A DNA stretch of 64,000 nt from Streptomyces sp. NRRL S-1022 (GCF_000720135.1 NZ_JOIU01000028.1:39834-103833), one strand, 5' to 3'; positions 1 through 9,543 are shown, counted from the stretch's first letter. Numbers and translations: made by a program. Notes: a model not told the origin generated them from the sequence alone.

Positions 1-593
1 AGGGCGGCAACGCGATCGTCGTCATCCCCGGCGCCAACGGCACGGTCGACCACCTCTCCCCCGGCGACGAGAGCGTGATCGCCACCGCCGACGCCCTGCT
101 GCTGCAACTGGAGATCCCGCAGGCGGCCGTCGTCGCGGGCGCCCAGGCGGCCCGCCGGCACGGCGTCCGTACGGTCCTCACCCCGTCCCCGGTCCGGCCG
201 CTGCCCCCCGAACTCCTGCGTGTGACCGACCTGTTGGTGCCCAACGAGTACGAGGCCGTCACCCTCACCGACCGCACCGACCCGCGCGAGGCCGCGGCGG
301 CCCTGCTGGACCTGGTGCCGGAGGTCGTCGTCACCCTGGGGGCCACGGGCTGCCTGTACCTGGCCCGGGGCGCCGAACCGCTGGTGATCCCCGCGCCGCA
401 CGTGCGAGCCGTCGACTCCACCGGCGCCGGCGACACCTTCGCCGGCGCGCTCGCGGTGGCCCTCGCCGAGGAGAGACCGGTACGCGAGGCCCTGTCCTGG
501 GCGGCGGCCGCGGCGGCTATCTCCGTCCAGCGGGAAGGGGCGTCGGCGTCGATGCCGTACCGCCCGGAGATCGAGGCCCAGTACAGCGCATGA
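1..593 (+). CDS. PfkB-family carbohydrate kinase (ribokinase-like), 5' end missing
   Basis: This is the 3' part of a PfkB/ribokinase-family sugar kinase. The reading frame is open from base 3 and its start lies left of the window. The C-terminal family signature is intact: STGAGDTFAGAL around bases 417-452, where the Asp of GAGD (432-434) is the expected catalytic base of the phosphotransfer. Upstream, an NGTVDHLSPGD-like stretch and the NEYEAVTLT segment fit ribokinase. The sugar cannot be told from this fragment. The stop TGA overlaps the ATG of the CoA-transferase gene (ATGA), so the two are translationally coupled and probably share an operon. The complete gene should be about 290-310 codons. 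Confidence 0.9.
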   Translation, partial: GGNAIVVIPGANGTVDHLSPGDESVIATADALLLQLEIPQAAVVAGAQAARRHGVRTVLTPSPVRPLPPELLRVTDLLVPNEYEAVTLTDRTDPREAAAALLDLVPEVVVTLGATGCLYLARGAEPLVIPAPHVRAVDSTGAGDTFAGALAVALAEERPVREALSWAAAAAAISVQREGASASMPYRPEIEAQYSA

Positions 594-1813
594 GGACGAC
601 GAGCACACCGAGTACGACGACACGCACGACCCCGGCCCTGGACGGCCTGCGGGTGCTGGACCTGGCGACCCTCTTCGCCGGGCCGATGGCCGCCACCCTG
701 CTCGGTGACTTCGGCGCCGAGGTGATCAAGGTCGAGCATCCCGGGCGGCCCGACCCGTCCCGGGGCCACGGCCCGGCCAAGGACGGCGTCGGCCTGTGGT
801 GGAAGGTGCTCGGCCGCAACAAGCGGACCGTCACCCTCGATCTGTCCACGCCCGGCGGCCGGACCACCCTGCTGCGGCTCGCCGCCACCGCCGACGTGGT
901 GATCGAGAACTTCCGCCCCGGCACGCTGGAGAAATGGGACCTGGGCTGGCCGGAGCTGTCGGCGGCCAACCCGCGGCTGGTGCTCGCCCGGGTCACCGCC
1001 TTCGGCCAGTTCGGCCCGTACGCCCGCCGCCCCGGCTTCGGCACGCTCGCCGAGGCGATGAGCGGCTTCGCCGCGGTCACCGGCGAACCGGACGCGCCCC
1101 CGACGCTGCCGCCGTTCGGTCTCGCCGACTCGGTCGCGGGTCTGGCGACCGCGTACGCCGTGCTGACGGCGCTGGCCGCGCGCGAGCGCACCGGCGCGGG
1201 CCAGCTGATCGACATGGCGATCATCGAACCGATCCTGTCCGTCCTCGGACCCCATCCGACCTGGTACGACCAGCTCGGCTACGTCCAGGAACGCACCGGG
1301 AACCGGTCCGCGAACAACGCCCCGCGCAACACCTACCGCACCGCCGACGGCACCTGGGTCGCCGTCTCCACCTCCGCGCAGTCGGTCGCCGAACGCGTGC
1401 TGCGCCTGGTGGGCCGCCCGGAGCTGACCGGGGAGCCGTGGTTCGCCACCGGCACGGGCCGGGCCGCCCACGCCGACGTCCTGGACGAGGCGGTCGGCTC
1501 CTGGATCGCCGGCCGCACCCGCGCCGAGGTGCTCGCCGCCTTCGCGGAGGCGGAGGCCGCGGCGGCACCCGTGCAGGACGTCCGGGACGTCCTCGCCGAC
1601 CCCCAGTACCAGGCCCTGGGCACGGTCACCACCGTCGAGGACCCGGAGCTGGGTCCGCTGCGCATGCAGAACGTCCTCTTCCGGCTCTCCGCCACGCCCG
1701 GTGCGATCCGCTGGGCCGGCCGGCCGCACGGCGCCGACACGGACGCCGTCCTCACGGAACTGGGCCTCGCCCCGGCCGACATCGCGGCCCTGCGCGCGGA
1801 GGGCGCCCTGTGA
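590..1813 (+). CDS. CaiB/BaiF (class III) acyl-CoA transferase
   Basis: The 407-residue protein is full length for the class III CoA-transferase family, which moves CoA between carboxylic acids through an aspartyl-CoA thioester. The N-terminal LDGLRVLDLATLFAGPMAATLLGDFGAEVIKVE block and the VIENFRPG block are typical. The likely catalytic Asp is residue 180 in the FGLADSVAGLATAYAV segment. The ATG overlaps the stop of the kinase gene, and the gene's own TGA overlaps the GTG of the downstream lyase gene, so all three form one coupled unit. The acyl substrate is not evident. Partners of this type in other bacteria act on dicarboxylates such as malate, citramalate or mesaconate, and the adjacent CitE-like gene suggests something similar (inference). 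Confidence 0.92.
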   Translation: MRTTSTPSTTTRTTPALDGLRVLDLATLFAGPMAATLLGDFGAEVIKVEHPGRPDPSRGHGPAKDGVGLWWKVLGRNKRTVTLDLSTPGGRTTLLRLAATADVVIENFRPGTLEKWDLGWPELSAANPRLVLARVTAFGQFGPYARRPGFGTLAEAMSGFAAVTGEPDAPPTLPPFGLADSVAGLATAYAVLTALAARERTGAGQLIDMAIIEPILSVLGPHPTWYDQLGYVQERTGNRSANNAPRNTYRTADGTWVAVSTSAQSVAERVLRLVGRPELTGEPWFATGTGRAAHADVLDEAVGSWIAGRTRAEVLAAFAEAEAAAAPVQDVRDVLADPQYQALGTVTTVEDPELGPLRMQNVLFRLSATPGAIRWAGRPHGADTDAVLTELGLAPADIAALRAEGAL

Positions 1814-2622
1814 CCCGCACCCCGCTCACCTGGCTCTACGCCCCCGGCGACCGCCCGCATGTGGTGGCCAAGGCCCTCGCGGCGGGCGCCGACGTGGTCG
1901 TCGTCGACCTGGAGGACGCGGTCGCACCGGAGCGCAAGGAGTACGCCCGCGCGGCCACCGCGGAACTCCTCGCACAGCCGCAACCGGTGCCGGTGCACGT
2001 CCGCGTCAACGCCCTGGACGGACCCTGGGCCGCCACCGACCTCGCGGCCCTGGCCGGCCTGCCGGGCCTGGCCGGGCTGCGGCTCCCGAAGGTGACGGCA
2101 CCGGACGAGGTGCGGCAGGTCGCCGTGGCCACCCCGGTTCCCCTGTACGCGCTCCTGGAGTCGGCCCTCGGCATCGAGCGCGCCTACGCCATCGCCGCCG
2201 CCCACCCCGCCGTGCGGGGCATCGCCCTGGGCGAGGCCGACCTCCGCGCCGACCTGGGGGTGCGGGCCGACGCGGGCCTGGACTGGCCGCGCTCCCGGGT
2301 GATCGTCGCCGCCCGGGCGGCGGGCCTGCCCCCGCCGACGCAGACCGTCCATCCGGACATCCGCGACCTCGACGGGCTGGCCGCGTCCTGCGCCCACGGC
2401 CGCGCGCTGGGGTTCCTGGGGCGCGCCGCGATCCATCCCCGGCAGCTGCCGGTGATCGAGCGGGCCTACCAGCCCACGGAGGCCGAGATCGACCACGCGG
2501 AGACGGTCGTCGAGGCGGCGGCGGCGAACGCGGGCGCGCAGGCCCTGCCCGACGGCCGCTTCATCGACGCGGCGGTGGTGGCGATGGCCCGGCGCACCCT
2601 GTCGCTGGCGGGCCGGACCTGA
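1810..2622 (+). CDS. HpcH/HpaI aldolase / citrate lyase beta-like (CitE-type) protein
   Basis: A 270-residue CitE/HpcH-type TIM-barrel lyase. Family features are the N-terminal LYAPGDRPHVVAKAL, the VVVVDLEDAVAPERK metal and substrate loop, the LLESALGIERAY strand carrying the conserved Glu, GEADLRADLG, and the C-terminal FLGRAAIHPRQLPVIERAY. Such enzymes cleave malyl-CoA, citramalyl-CoA or related 3-hydroxyacyl-CoA esters. They need a CoA ester, which the class III CoA-transferase next door could make. GTG at 1810 is chosen because it gives the GTGA overlap with the preceding stop and begins at the family's normal N-terminus. The open frame continues upstream only as an out-of-frame shadow of the transferase. 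Confidence 0.9.
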   Translation: MTRTPLTWLYAPGDRPHVVAKALAAGADVVVVDLEDAVAPERKEYARAATAELLAQPQPVPVHVRVNALDGPWAATDLAALAGLPGLAGLRLPKVTAPDEVRQVAVATPVPLYALLESALGIERAYAIAAAHPAVRGIALGEADLRADLGVRADAGLDWPRSRVIVAARAAGLPPPTQTVHPDIRDLDGLAASCAHGRALGFLGRAAIHPRQLPVIERAYQPTEAEIDHAETVVEAAAANAGAQALPDGRFIDAAVVAMARRTLSLAGRT

Positions 2623-2637
2623 CCCCCGGCACGCATC

Positions 2638-2667
2638 GAGGGCGCCCGGAAAGCTCCGGGCGCCCTC
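2638..2667. terminator. Intrinsic terminator hairpin between convergent genes
   Basis: A perfect 12-bp inverted repeat (2638-2649 with 2656-2667) has a 6-base loop. It lies 15 bases after the stop of the CitE-like gene and 20 bases from the 3' end of the convergent lgt gene, so it can serve both strands. There is no strong U tract, which is usual in Streptomyces. Confidence 0.85.
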
Positions 2668-2686
2668 GGTGTCGCAGGACCGGTGG

Positions 2687-3661
2687 TCAGCTCTTCCCGG
2701 CCGACTCCGCCTCGTCCGTCGTGGTGTCCTCCGCCGCGTTCTTCGCTGTGTCCGTCGGCTCGTGCTCCGGGGAGGGCTCCTCGGCGGCGTCGGTCTTCCC
2801 CTCGCCCTCGGCGGGGGCTTCCCCACCCGCGGCGGCACCGTCGGAGGCGCCCGGCTCGACGACGGCTTCCCGCCCGGGCCGCTTCTTCGCCGACACCACC
2901 ATGTACACCACGGCCAGCAGGAAGACGATCAGCGCCGTCCAGACGTTGAGGCGGACGCCCAGGATGTGGTGGGCGTCGTCCACCCGCAGGTACTCGATCC
3001 AGGCGCGGCCCGCGCAGTACGCGGCGACGTACAGGGCGAACGCCCGGCCATGGCCCAGCTTGAAGCGGCGGTCCGCCCAGAGGACCAGCAGGCCCACGCC
3101 GATGCACCACAGGGACTCGTAGAGGAAGGTCGGGTGGTAGTAGCCCGGGACCCGGCCGCCCTCGGAGGAGGTGATGTGCAGCGCCCACGGCAGGTGCGTC
3201 TCGTGGCCGTACAGCTCCTGGTTGAACCAGTTGCCCCAGCGGCCGATGGCCTGCGCGAAGGCGATGCCGGGCGCGACGGCGTCGGCGTAGGCGGGCAGCG
3301 GGACGCCCCGGCGCCGTGCGCCGATCCACGCGCCGAGCGCGCCGAGCGCGATCGCGCCCCAGATGCCCAGGCCGCCCTCCCACACCTTGAAGGCGTCCAC
3401 CCAGTCACGGCCCTCGCTGAAGTACAGCTCGTAGTCCGTGATCACGTGGTAGAGCCGGCCGCCGACGAGGCCGAACGGCACGGCCCAGACGGCGATGTCG
3501 GCGACCGTGCCGGACTGCCCGCCGCGGGCGATCCAGCGCTTGTTGCCGAGCCAGACGGCGACGAAGACGCCGATGATGATGCAGAAGGCGTAGCCGCGCA
3601 GCGGGATGGGGCCGAGGTACAGCACCCCGTGCGACGGGCTGGGGATGTAGGCAAGGTTCAT
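2687..3661 (-). CDS. lgt: Prolipoprotein diacylglyceryl transferase
   Basis: Lgt transfers diacylglycerol from phosphatidylglycerol to the lipobox Cys of prolipoproteins, the first step of lipoprotein maturation at the cytoplasmic membrane. The 324-residue product shows the N-terminal IPLRGYAFCIIIGVFVAVWL helix, the GGRLYHVITDYE block (about residues 72-84) and the Lgt signature AIGRWGNWFNQELYG (about 138-152), with some seven hydrophobic segments. After residue about 268 comes a hydrophilic Glu/Ala-rich cytoplasmic tail of roughly 50 residues that E. coli Lgt lacks. Tails of this sort are common in actinobacterial Lgt. lspA, the next enzyme of the pathway, is also in this window at 41.7 kb. 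ATG start, weak ribosome binding site. Confidence 0.97.
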   Translation of the reverse strand: MNLAYIPSPSHGVLYLGPIPLRGYAFCIIIGVFVAVWLGNKRWIARGGQSGTVADIAVWAVPFGLVGGRLYHVITDYELYFSEGRDWVDAFKVWEGGLGIWGAIALGALGAWIGARRRGVPLPAYADAVAPGIAFAQAIGRWGNWFNQELYGHETHLPWALHITSSEGGRVPGYYHPTFLYESLWCIGVGLLVLWADRRFKLGHGRAFALYVAAYCAGRAWIEYLRVDDAHHILGVRLNVWTALIVFLLAVVYMVVSAKKRPGREAVVEPGASDGAAAGGEAPAEGEGKTDAAEEPSPEHEPTDTAKNAAEDTTTDEAESAGKS

Positions 3662-3743
3662 GGCAGGTCCGACGCTACCGTGCCGGGCCGTGGGGACGGC
3701 AAGCAGCCCGGCTACGGGTCCGTAACAGGGGCGTGAGAAACGC

Positions 3744-4517
3744 TTACCCGCGGTCGGCGGCCTCCACCATCTGCTTGAGCTTGGCCGGGGTCATCGTCTG
3801 GTCCTGGTAGATGTTCTTGCCGCCGAGCAGGACCGTGGGCGTACCGGTGAAGCCGCCGGTGCGGAAGGCCTGCTGGGACTTGTTCACCCAGGTGTCGTGC
3901 GTGCCGGCGGTGACGCACTTGCGGAAGGCGGGCGTGTCGAGGCCCTTCACCTTGCCCGCCAGCCCGATCAGCTTGCCGTTGTCGGCGAAGGCGTCGTCGG
4001 TCTCCTTGGGCTGGTTCGCGTACAACACGTCGTGGTAGTCGCGGAACCTGCCCGCGTCCTGGGCGCAGGCCGCGGCGTTGGCGGCGCGCAGCGAGCCGCT
4101 GCCGCCCAGGTTGCCGTCGATCAGCCGGACCAGGTGGTAGTCGATTCTGAGCTTGCCGGCGTCGGCCAGTTCGTGGAGCACCGGCCGGTACGCCATCTCG
4201 AAGGCCTGGCAGGCCGGGCAGCGGAAGTCCTCCCAGACGCTGAGCGTCGACCTGGCGCCGTCCTTGCCGACCGGGATCGCGAGGCCGTCCTTGCCCTGCG
4301 CGCCCGAGGGGGCGACGGCCGGGCCGGCGCTGCTCTTCTCCCCCTTGCCGGCGTTCGCGGCGAGCACGCCGACCACCGCCGCGAGGCCCAGGACGCAGAC
4401 GACGCTCGCGCCCACGATCAGCGTGCGCCGCCGCTTGTCCGCGGCCTTCTGCTTCTCGCGCTCGACCGCCAGCCGCTCCCGGGCGGTGCGCTTTCCGTCA
4501 CGGTTCTTCTCGCTCAC
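3744..4517 (-). CDS. Membrane-anchored DsbA-family thioredoxin-fold protein
   Basis: 257 residues. A Lys/Arg-rich cytoplasmic N-terminus (1-31) precedes one transmembrane helix (about 32-54), then an extracytoplasmic DsbA-like thioredoxin domain. The active-site CPAC motif is at Cys100-Cys103 (WEDFRCPACQAF), and the cis-proline loop TGTPTVLLGGKN is near residue 225. The family exchanges or forms disulfides in exported proteins. The GTG start is 18 bases from a strong terminator for trpA, so the gene has its own promoter or depends on read-through. A paralogue of the same architecture lies at 34158-34970. Confidence 0.88.
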   Translation of the reverse strand: MSEKNRDGKRTARERLAVEREKQKAADKRRRTLIVGASVVCVLGLAAVVGVLAANAGKGEKSSAGPAVAPSGAQGKDGLAIPVGKDGARSTLSVWEDFRCPACQAFEMAYRPVLHELADAGKLRIDYHLVRLIDGNLGGSGSLRAANAAACAQDAGRFRDYHDVLYANQPKETDDAFADNGKLIGLAGKVKGLDTPAFRKCVTAGTHDTWVNKSQQAFRTGGFTGTPTVLLGGKNIYQDQTMTPAKLKQMVEAADRG

Positions 4518-4531
4518 ACCCCCAGAACGAA

Positions 4532-4558
4532 CCGGGGAGGCGCAGCGCGCCTCCCCGG
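4532..4558 (-). terminator. Terminator of the trpCMBA operon
   Basis: A perfect 12-bp stem (4532-4543 with 4547-4558) with a 3-base loop lies 57 bases after the trpA stop and before the DsbA-like gene. It probably ends the trpCMBA transcript. Confidence 0.85.
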
Positions 4559-4614
4559 ACCGAGGTCCACTCGTTCGAGTGACCGGATGTTCTGATAAGG
4601 AAAGTGACCTGCGG

Positions 4615-5429
4615 TTACGCCTGTCCGCGCACGCCCTTGGCCAGCTCCCCGGCCAGCTCGCGGACCGCCGCGAGACCGGAGGCGTCGTCCGGTGCGTCCA
4701 GCATCCGCTTCACGAACGCCGAACCCACGATCACCCCGTCGGCGAAGCCGGCGACCTCGGCGGCCTGGGCCCGGCTGGAGACGCCGAGCCCGACGCAGAC
4801 GGGCAGTCCGGTGCCGGTGGCGCGGGTGCGCCGGACCAGGTCCTGGGCCTGCGCGCCGACGGACTCCCGGGTGCCGGTGACGCCCATCAGGGAGGCCGCG
4901 TAGACGAAGCCGCTGCCCGCCGCGGTGATCTCGGCGAGCCGCTGGTCCCTGCTGCTCGGCGCCACGACGAAGACCGTCGCCAGGCCGTGCTTCTCGGCGT
5001 GCTCCCGCCACAGCGCCGATTCCTGCACGGGCAGGTCGGGCAGGATGCAGCCCGCGCCGCCGGCCTCGGCCAGCTCGGCGGTGAAGCGCTCCACGCCGTA
5101 GCGGTCGATGGGGTTCCAGTACGTCATGACGAGCACCGGCTTGCCCGTGGCCGCGTGGGCCTCCCGGACCGTGCGCATCACGTCGGCGATCTTCACCCCG
5201 CCGCGCAGGGCGATGTCGTCGGCGGTCTGGATGACCGGGCCGTCGAGGACCGGGTCGCTGTGCGGCAGACCGACCTCGACGATGTCGGCGCCGCCGTCGA
5301 AGACGGCCCTGACCGCGTCGATGCCGCCGTCCACGGTCGGGAAGCCGGCCGGGAGGTAGGCGATGAGCGCGGAGCGGCCCTCGGCCCTGGCGGCGGCGAG
5401 GGTGTCGGTCAGCAGCTGCACGTTCCCGC

Positions 5430-5433
<4 letters not shown>
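4615..5433 (-). CDS. trpA: Tryptophan synthase alpha subunit
   Basis: TrpA cleaves indole-3-glycerol phosphate to indole and glyceraldehyde 3-phosphate. Indole then passes through a tunnel to TrpB. The 272-residue TIM barrel carries the catalytic Glu in [12 protein letters not shown] and the catalytic Asp shortly after it (PVLDGPVIQ), plus the phosphate-binding [22 protein letters not shown] region. The GTG start overlaps the trpB TGA by four bases (GTGA), as expected for equimolar synthesis of the complex. It is the last gene of the trpCMBA cluster and is followed by a strong hairpin. Confidence 0.97.
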
Positions 5434-6713
<1,280 letters not shown>

Positions 6714-6809
6714 GCCGGTACCTCACGGTGAGTGCGGTGAAAGAACACTGATCGCCGTGGGGGCGGGGCTGGTCGTTCGGCCTCAGGTCCTCTGTGGCTG
6801 ATCGCGCAG

Positions 6810-6989
6810 TTACCCGCGCCCCTGAGGGGGGCGCTGCCATCGCATGCCGTTGACCTGGCCCGGTTCGTCACCGATGACGTACCGCACGCGGCGGCCGTGT
6901 ACGCGGCGCGCGGGAGCGCGGCAGCCGCGCGGGCGGCAGCCGCGCGCCAGGCGCGCGTGCCGGTCCACGGTCGTCACGAAGCAGGTCAT
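6810..6989 (-). CDS. trpM: TrpM-like small basic protein of the trp operon
   Basis: A 59-codon gene between trpC and trpB, with ATG at 6989 and TAA stop. The product is strongly basic and Arg/Cys-rich, with repeated RGCRP, RVHGRRVRYVIGDEPGQ and a C-terminal NGMRWQRP. Position and sequence fit the small Streptomyces gene trpM (also called trpX). In S. coelicolor it has been reported to modulate tryptophan biosynthesis and differentiation without being an enzyme. It starts 20 bases after the trpC stop, so it belongs to the same transcript. Confidence is moderate because it is short and I identify it from synteny and memory of the family. Confidence 0.75.
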   Translation of the reverse strand: MTCFVTTVDRHARLARGCRPRGCRAPARRVHGRRVRYVIGDEPGQVNGMRWQRPPQGRG

Positions 6990-7009
6990 CGGCGCCAAGC
7001 CTAGCGGGA

Positions 7010-7819
7010 TCAGCCGCGGCCGTGCCGCAGCGCCGGGTGCTCGCCCGCCGCCACCAGGTCGGCCACCGCCGCCTTGGGGTCGCGGCCGGTCACCAGGGAC
7101 TCGCCGACCAGTACGGCGTCGGCGCCGGCGTTGGCGTAGGCGATGAGGTCGTGCGGGCCGCGGACGCCGGACTCGGCGACCTTGACGATGTCGTCGGGGA
7201 TCTCCGGGGCGACCCGCTCGAACGTGCCGCGGTCGACCTCCAGCGTCTTCAGGTTGCGCGCGTTGACGCCGATGATCTTGGCGCCCGCGTCCACCGCACG
7301 CTCGGCCTCGTCCTCGTCGTGCACCTCGACGAGCGGGGTCAGGCCGATGGACACGGCCCGCTCGATCAGCGACTCCAGGGCCGGCTGGTCCAGGGCGGCC
7401 ACGATCAGCAGGGCGAGGTCGGCGCCGTACGCACGGGCCTCCCACAGCTGGTACGACGTGACGATGAAGTCCTTGCGCAGGACGGGGATGTCGACCCGGG
7501 AGCGCACGGCCTCCAGGTCGGCGAGCGAGCCGCCGAAGCGGCGCTGTTCGGTGAGTACGGAGATGACGGCCGCACCGCCCGCCTCGTAGTCCGCGGCGAG
7601 TCCGGCCGGGTCGGCGATCGCCGCCAACGCGCCCTTGGAGGGGCTGGAGCGCTTGACCTCGCAGATCACCTTGACGCCGTCGCCCTTGAGCGCGGCCACC
7701 CCGTCCTTGGCGGCGTGGGCCTTGGCCGCGCGCTCCTTGAGCTCGTCGAGGGTGACGCGTGCCTGCCGCTCCGCGAGGTCGGCACGGACTCCGTCGATGA
7801 TCTCGTCGAGCACACTCAC
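7010..7819 (-). CDS. trpC: Indole-3-glycerol phosphate synthase
   Basis: Converts carboxyphenylamino-deoxyribulose phosphate to indole-3-glycerol phosphate. The 269-residue protein shows the family blocks [29 protein letters not shown] and KVAESGV in TIM-barrel order. GTG at 7819 ([15 protein letters not shown]) is chosen because it matches the family N-terminus and follows a purine-rich GGAAGGGGG. The frame is open further upstream, but that part lacks family similarity. It is a separate protein, not fused to TrpF. The PRAI step is expected to be done by PriA (15092-15817). First gene of trpCMBA. Confidence 0.97.
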   Translation of the reverse strand: MSVLDEIIDGVRADLAERQARVTLDELKERAAKAHAAKDGVAALKGDGVKVICEVKRSSPSKGALAAIADPAGLAADYEAGGAAVISVLTEQRRFGGSLADLEAVRSRVDIPVLRKDFIVTSYQLWEARAYGADLALLIVAALDQPALESLIERAVSIGLTPLVEVHDEDEAERAVDAGAKIIGVNARNLKTLEVDRGTFERVAPEIPDDIVKVAESGVRGPHDLIAYANAGADAVLVGESLVTGRDPKAAVADLVAAGEHPALRHGRG

Positions 7820-7952
7820 GCGAGCGGCCCCCTTCCAGACGGTGGTTCCTTCGAGGTTCTGAAAACCTGTGGTCAATGCGATGGTATCCGCAGGACGGCC
7901 GAGGCCCCGCATCCGTCCGACCGCGGTCCCACTACCTGGACATTTCACTCGA

Positions 7953-8384
7953 TCAGGGGTGGAGCCAGCCGCCGAACGGCAGGTTCCGGACGACGGTGAA
8001 CACCAGCAGGACCGCGCCGAGGGCCCACAGCGGGGCCGGTCCGAGGTCGATCCGCAGCGGCCGGCCGCGCGCCGCGCGGGCCACCCAGACGGCCCACAGC
8101 ACGGCGAAGCCCAGGTAGGCGGCCACGCCGAGCGCGTTGTCGCGCAGCGCGGCGAGCAGATCGCCGTGCACGAAGGCGTGCGCGCTGCGCAGCCCGCCGC
8201 AGCCCGGGCAGTACAGCCCGGTGAGCCGGTACAGCGGGCAGACGGGGTAGTGACCGGGTTCGCCCGGGTCGACGGCGCCGACGTACCCGAAGGCCCCCGC
8301 GACGGCCCCGAGCACGGCCGCCGGGACGGCGACCCGCCGCCAGGCGGACGGGAGGGACGGGGCCGGACGGCTACAGGCGTTCAC
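7953..8384 (-). CDS. DUF2752 family membrane protein
   Basis: 143 residues from GTG 8384 ([15 protein letters not shown]). The DUF2752 hallmark [23 protein letters not shown] is central. It is preceded by one hydrophobic segment ([18 protein letters not shown]) and followed by two more ([16 protein letters not shown] and [16 protein letters not shown]). The closely spaced cysteines could bind a metal or form a disulfide (inference). Function is unknown. It is transcribed towards trpC from within the trpE-to-trpC interval, together with two other small membrane proteins. The open frame extends upstream into low-quality sequence, so the start is provisional. Confidence 0.85.
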   Translation of the reverse strand: MNACSRPAPSLPSAWRRVAVPAAVLGAVAGAFGYVGAVDPGEPGHYPVCPLYRLTGLYCPGCGGLRSAHAFVHGDLLAALRDNALGVAAYLGFAVLWAVWVARAARGRPLRIDLGPAPLWALGAVLLVFTVVRNLPFGGWLHP

Positions 8385-8512
8385 GCGGGCATTCTGCCCC
8401 GGCGGACACGGGCCCGCCCGCCCGGCCGCGCGGCCGGCCCGGTGCCGGCGCACGCAAAAGGCGGCCCGCATCCCCGGGGGATGCCGGACCGCCCGCGCGG
8501 GAAACCCGTGGC

Positions 8513-8770
8513 TCAGCTCTCCGCGGCGGCCGGCTCCCGCCTGGCCGCCGGCGCAGCGTGCGGCAGGGCCCGTGACTGCTTCGGCTGGCCGAGGCCCATG
8601 GCGCGCATGATGGCACCGACCACACCACCGAGGACCGTGATGACCATGCCGGCCCAGAAGCCGACGGGCTGGGCCATCACCATGAAGGCACCCGCGACGC
8701 AGAAACCGATGAAGGCGATGATGACACCGGTCCAGGCGGCCGGGGTGTGACCGTGGCTGCTGCCCGCCAT
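8513..8770 (-). CDS. Small HGxxPAAW-type membrane protein
   Basis: 85 residues. The N-terminus SHGHTPAAWTGV gives the HGxxPAAW motif shared by a family of small actinobacterial membrane proteins. Two hydrophobic helices follow (VIIAFIGFCVAGAFMVM and GFWAGMVITVLGGVVGAIM), then a polar Ala/Arg-rich tail. ATG at 8770 has a good ribosome binding site (GAGGAGC, about 6 bases upstream). Function unknown. Its position between trpE and trpC is a recurrent Streptomyces arrangement. Confidence 0.85.
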   Translation of the reverse strand: MAGSSHGHTPAAWTGVIIAFIGFCVAGAFMVMAQPVGFWAGMVITVLGGVVGAIMRAMGLGQPKQSRALPHAAPAARREPAAAES

Positions 8771-8896
8771 GACTTGCTCCTCGTTGCTGTCTGTGTGTCC
8801 TACGAGCCGGACGCTCGTCGTCCATTGTCCCGTACGCGCACGTGTGCCGGACGCGGGGGTGGCGTCTGTTTCACCACACCGGTCCCGCCCCGCCGG

Positions 8897-9535
8897 TCAG
8901 GCGCCCGTCGGGTCCTCGCCGCGGTCCAGGGCCTTCCAGATCTCCTCGGGACGCTCCGGGTCGGCCGGCCGGGCCGTGCGCCGCGGGCGGGCGGTACCGC
9001 GTTCGTAGCGCCCGGACATCGCGGGCCACCGGCTGCCGTAGCGCAGGGCGAGCAGGCCGGCGAGCAGGATCAGCAGTCCGCCGGCGGCCGCGACGTAGGG
9101 CCAGCCGGTGTGGGTGAGCGCGGCGACCGTGGCGGAGGTGTCGCCGCTCGCCTTGGCGGCCTCGTCGTCCAGGGCGGAGCCGTCGGAGGCGGCCGCCAGG
9201 GCCGCGGTGACGATCCCGGCGCCGGACAGCGCGAGCAGCCCGGAGACGAGGAACCGGCCGGTGCCGCGGACGGCGAAGACGGCGACGAGGGCGGCGAGAC
9301 CCACTATGGCGAGGGCCGCGGGCACGCCCGTGACGTCGCTGCCCTTGGCGGTCAGCGGGAACGCGCCGCCGGCCACCGTGGCGGTGCCCTCCGCCCAGCG
9401 CTGCCGGCTCGCGAGCAGTGCCACGGCCGCGCCGAGCGCGCCGCACAGGAGGGCCACGGCGAGGCTCCGCCGGCCGGACCGGGCGGGCGCGGCGGCTTCG
9501 GAAGAGGGGTGAGGTACGGCAGTCACGTACTCCAC
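8897..9535 (-). CDS. TIGR02234-type trp-region conserved membrane protein
   Basis: 212 residues with four predicted transmembrane segments: SLAVALLCGALGAAVALLAS, AALAIVGLAALVAVFAVRG, FLVSGLLALSGAGIVTAAL and YVAAAGGLLILLAGLLALRYG. A conserved RQRW motif follows the first helix. A charged cytoplasmic tail ends in DPERPEEIWKALDRGEDPTGA. This is the actinobacterial family known only as Trp-biosynthesis-associated membrane protein; its biochemical role is not established. GTG 9535 or GTG 9526 could be the start. A strong hairpin sits just upstream, between this gene and trpE. Confidence 0.85.
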   Translation of the reverse strand: MEYVTAVPHPSSEAAAPARSGRRSLAVALLCGALGAAVALLASRQRWAEGTATVAGGAFPLTAKGSDVTGVPAALAIVGLAALVAVFAVRGTGRFLVSGLLALSGAGIVTAALAAASDGSALDDEAAKASGDTSATVAALTHTGWPYVAAAGGLLILLAGLLALRYGSRWPAMSGRYERGTARPRRTARPADPERPEEIWKALDRGEDPTGA

Positions 9536-9543
9536 TATCGCCT

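Noticed and set aside
517..3736. Long open frames antisense or out of frame to the CoA-transferase, lyase and lgt genes
   Set aside because: They come from the high third-position GC of the real genes, are Arg/Pro/Gly-rich and have no family similarity. The same applies to similar long frames throughout, such as those opposite dnaE, ileS and the his genes.
7820..7952. Promoter elements (TTGACC, TACCAT, AGGTT-N5-AACCT) upstream of trpC
   Set aside because: Spacings between candidate -35 and -10 boxes are poor, so no promoter could be fixed; a promoter is nevertheless likely in this gap.
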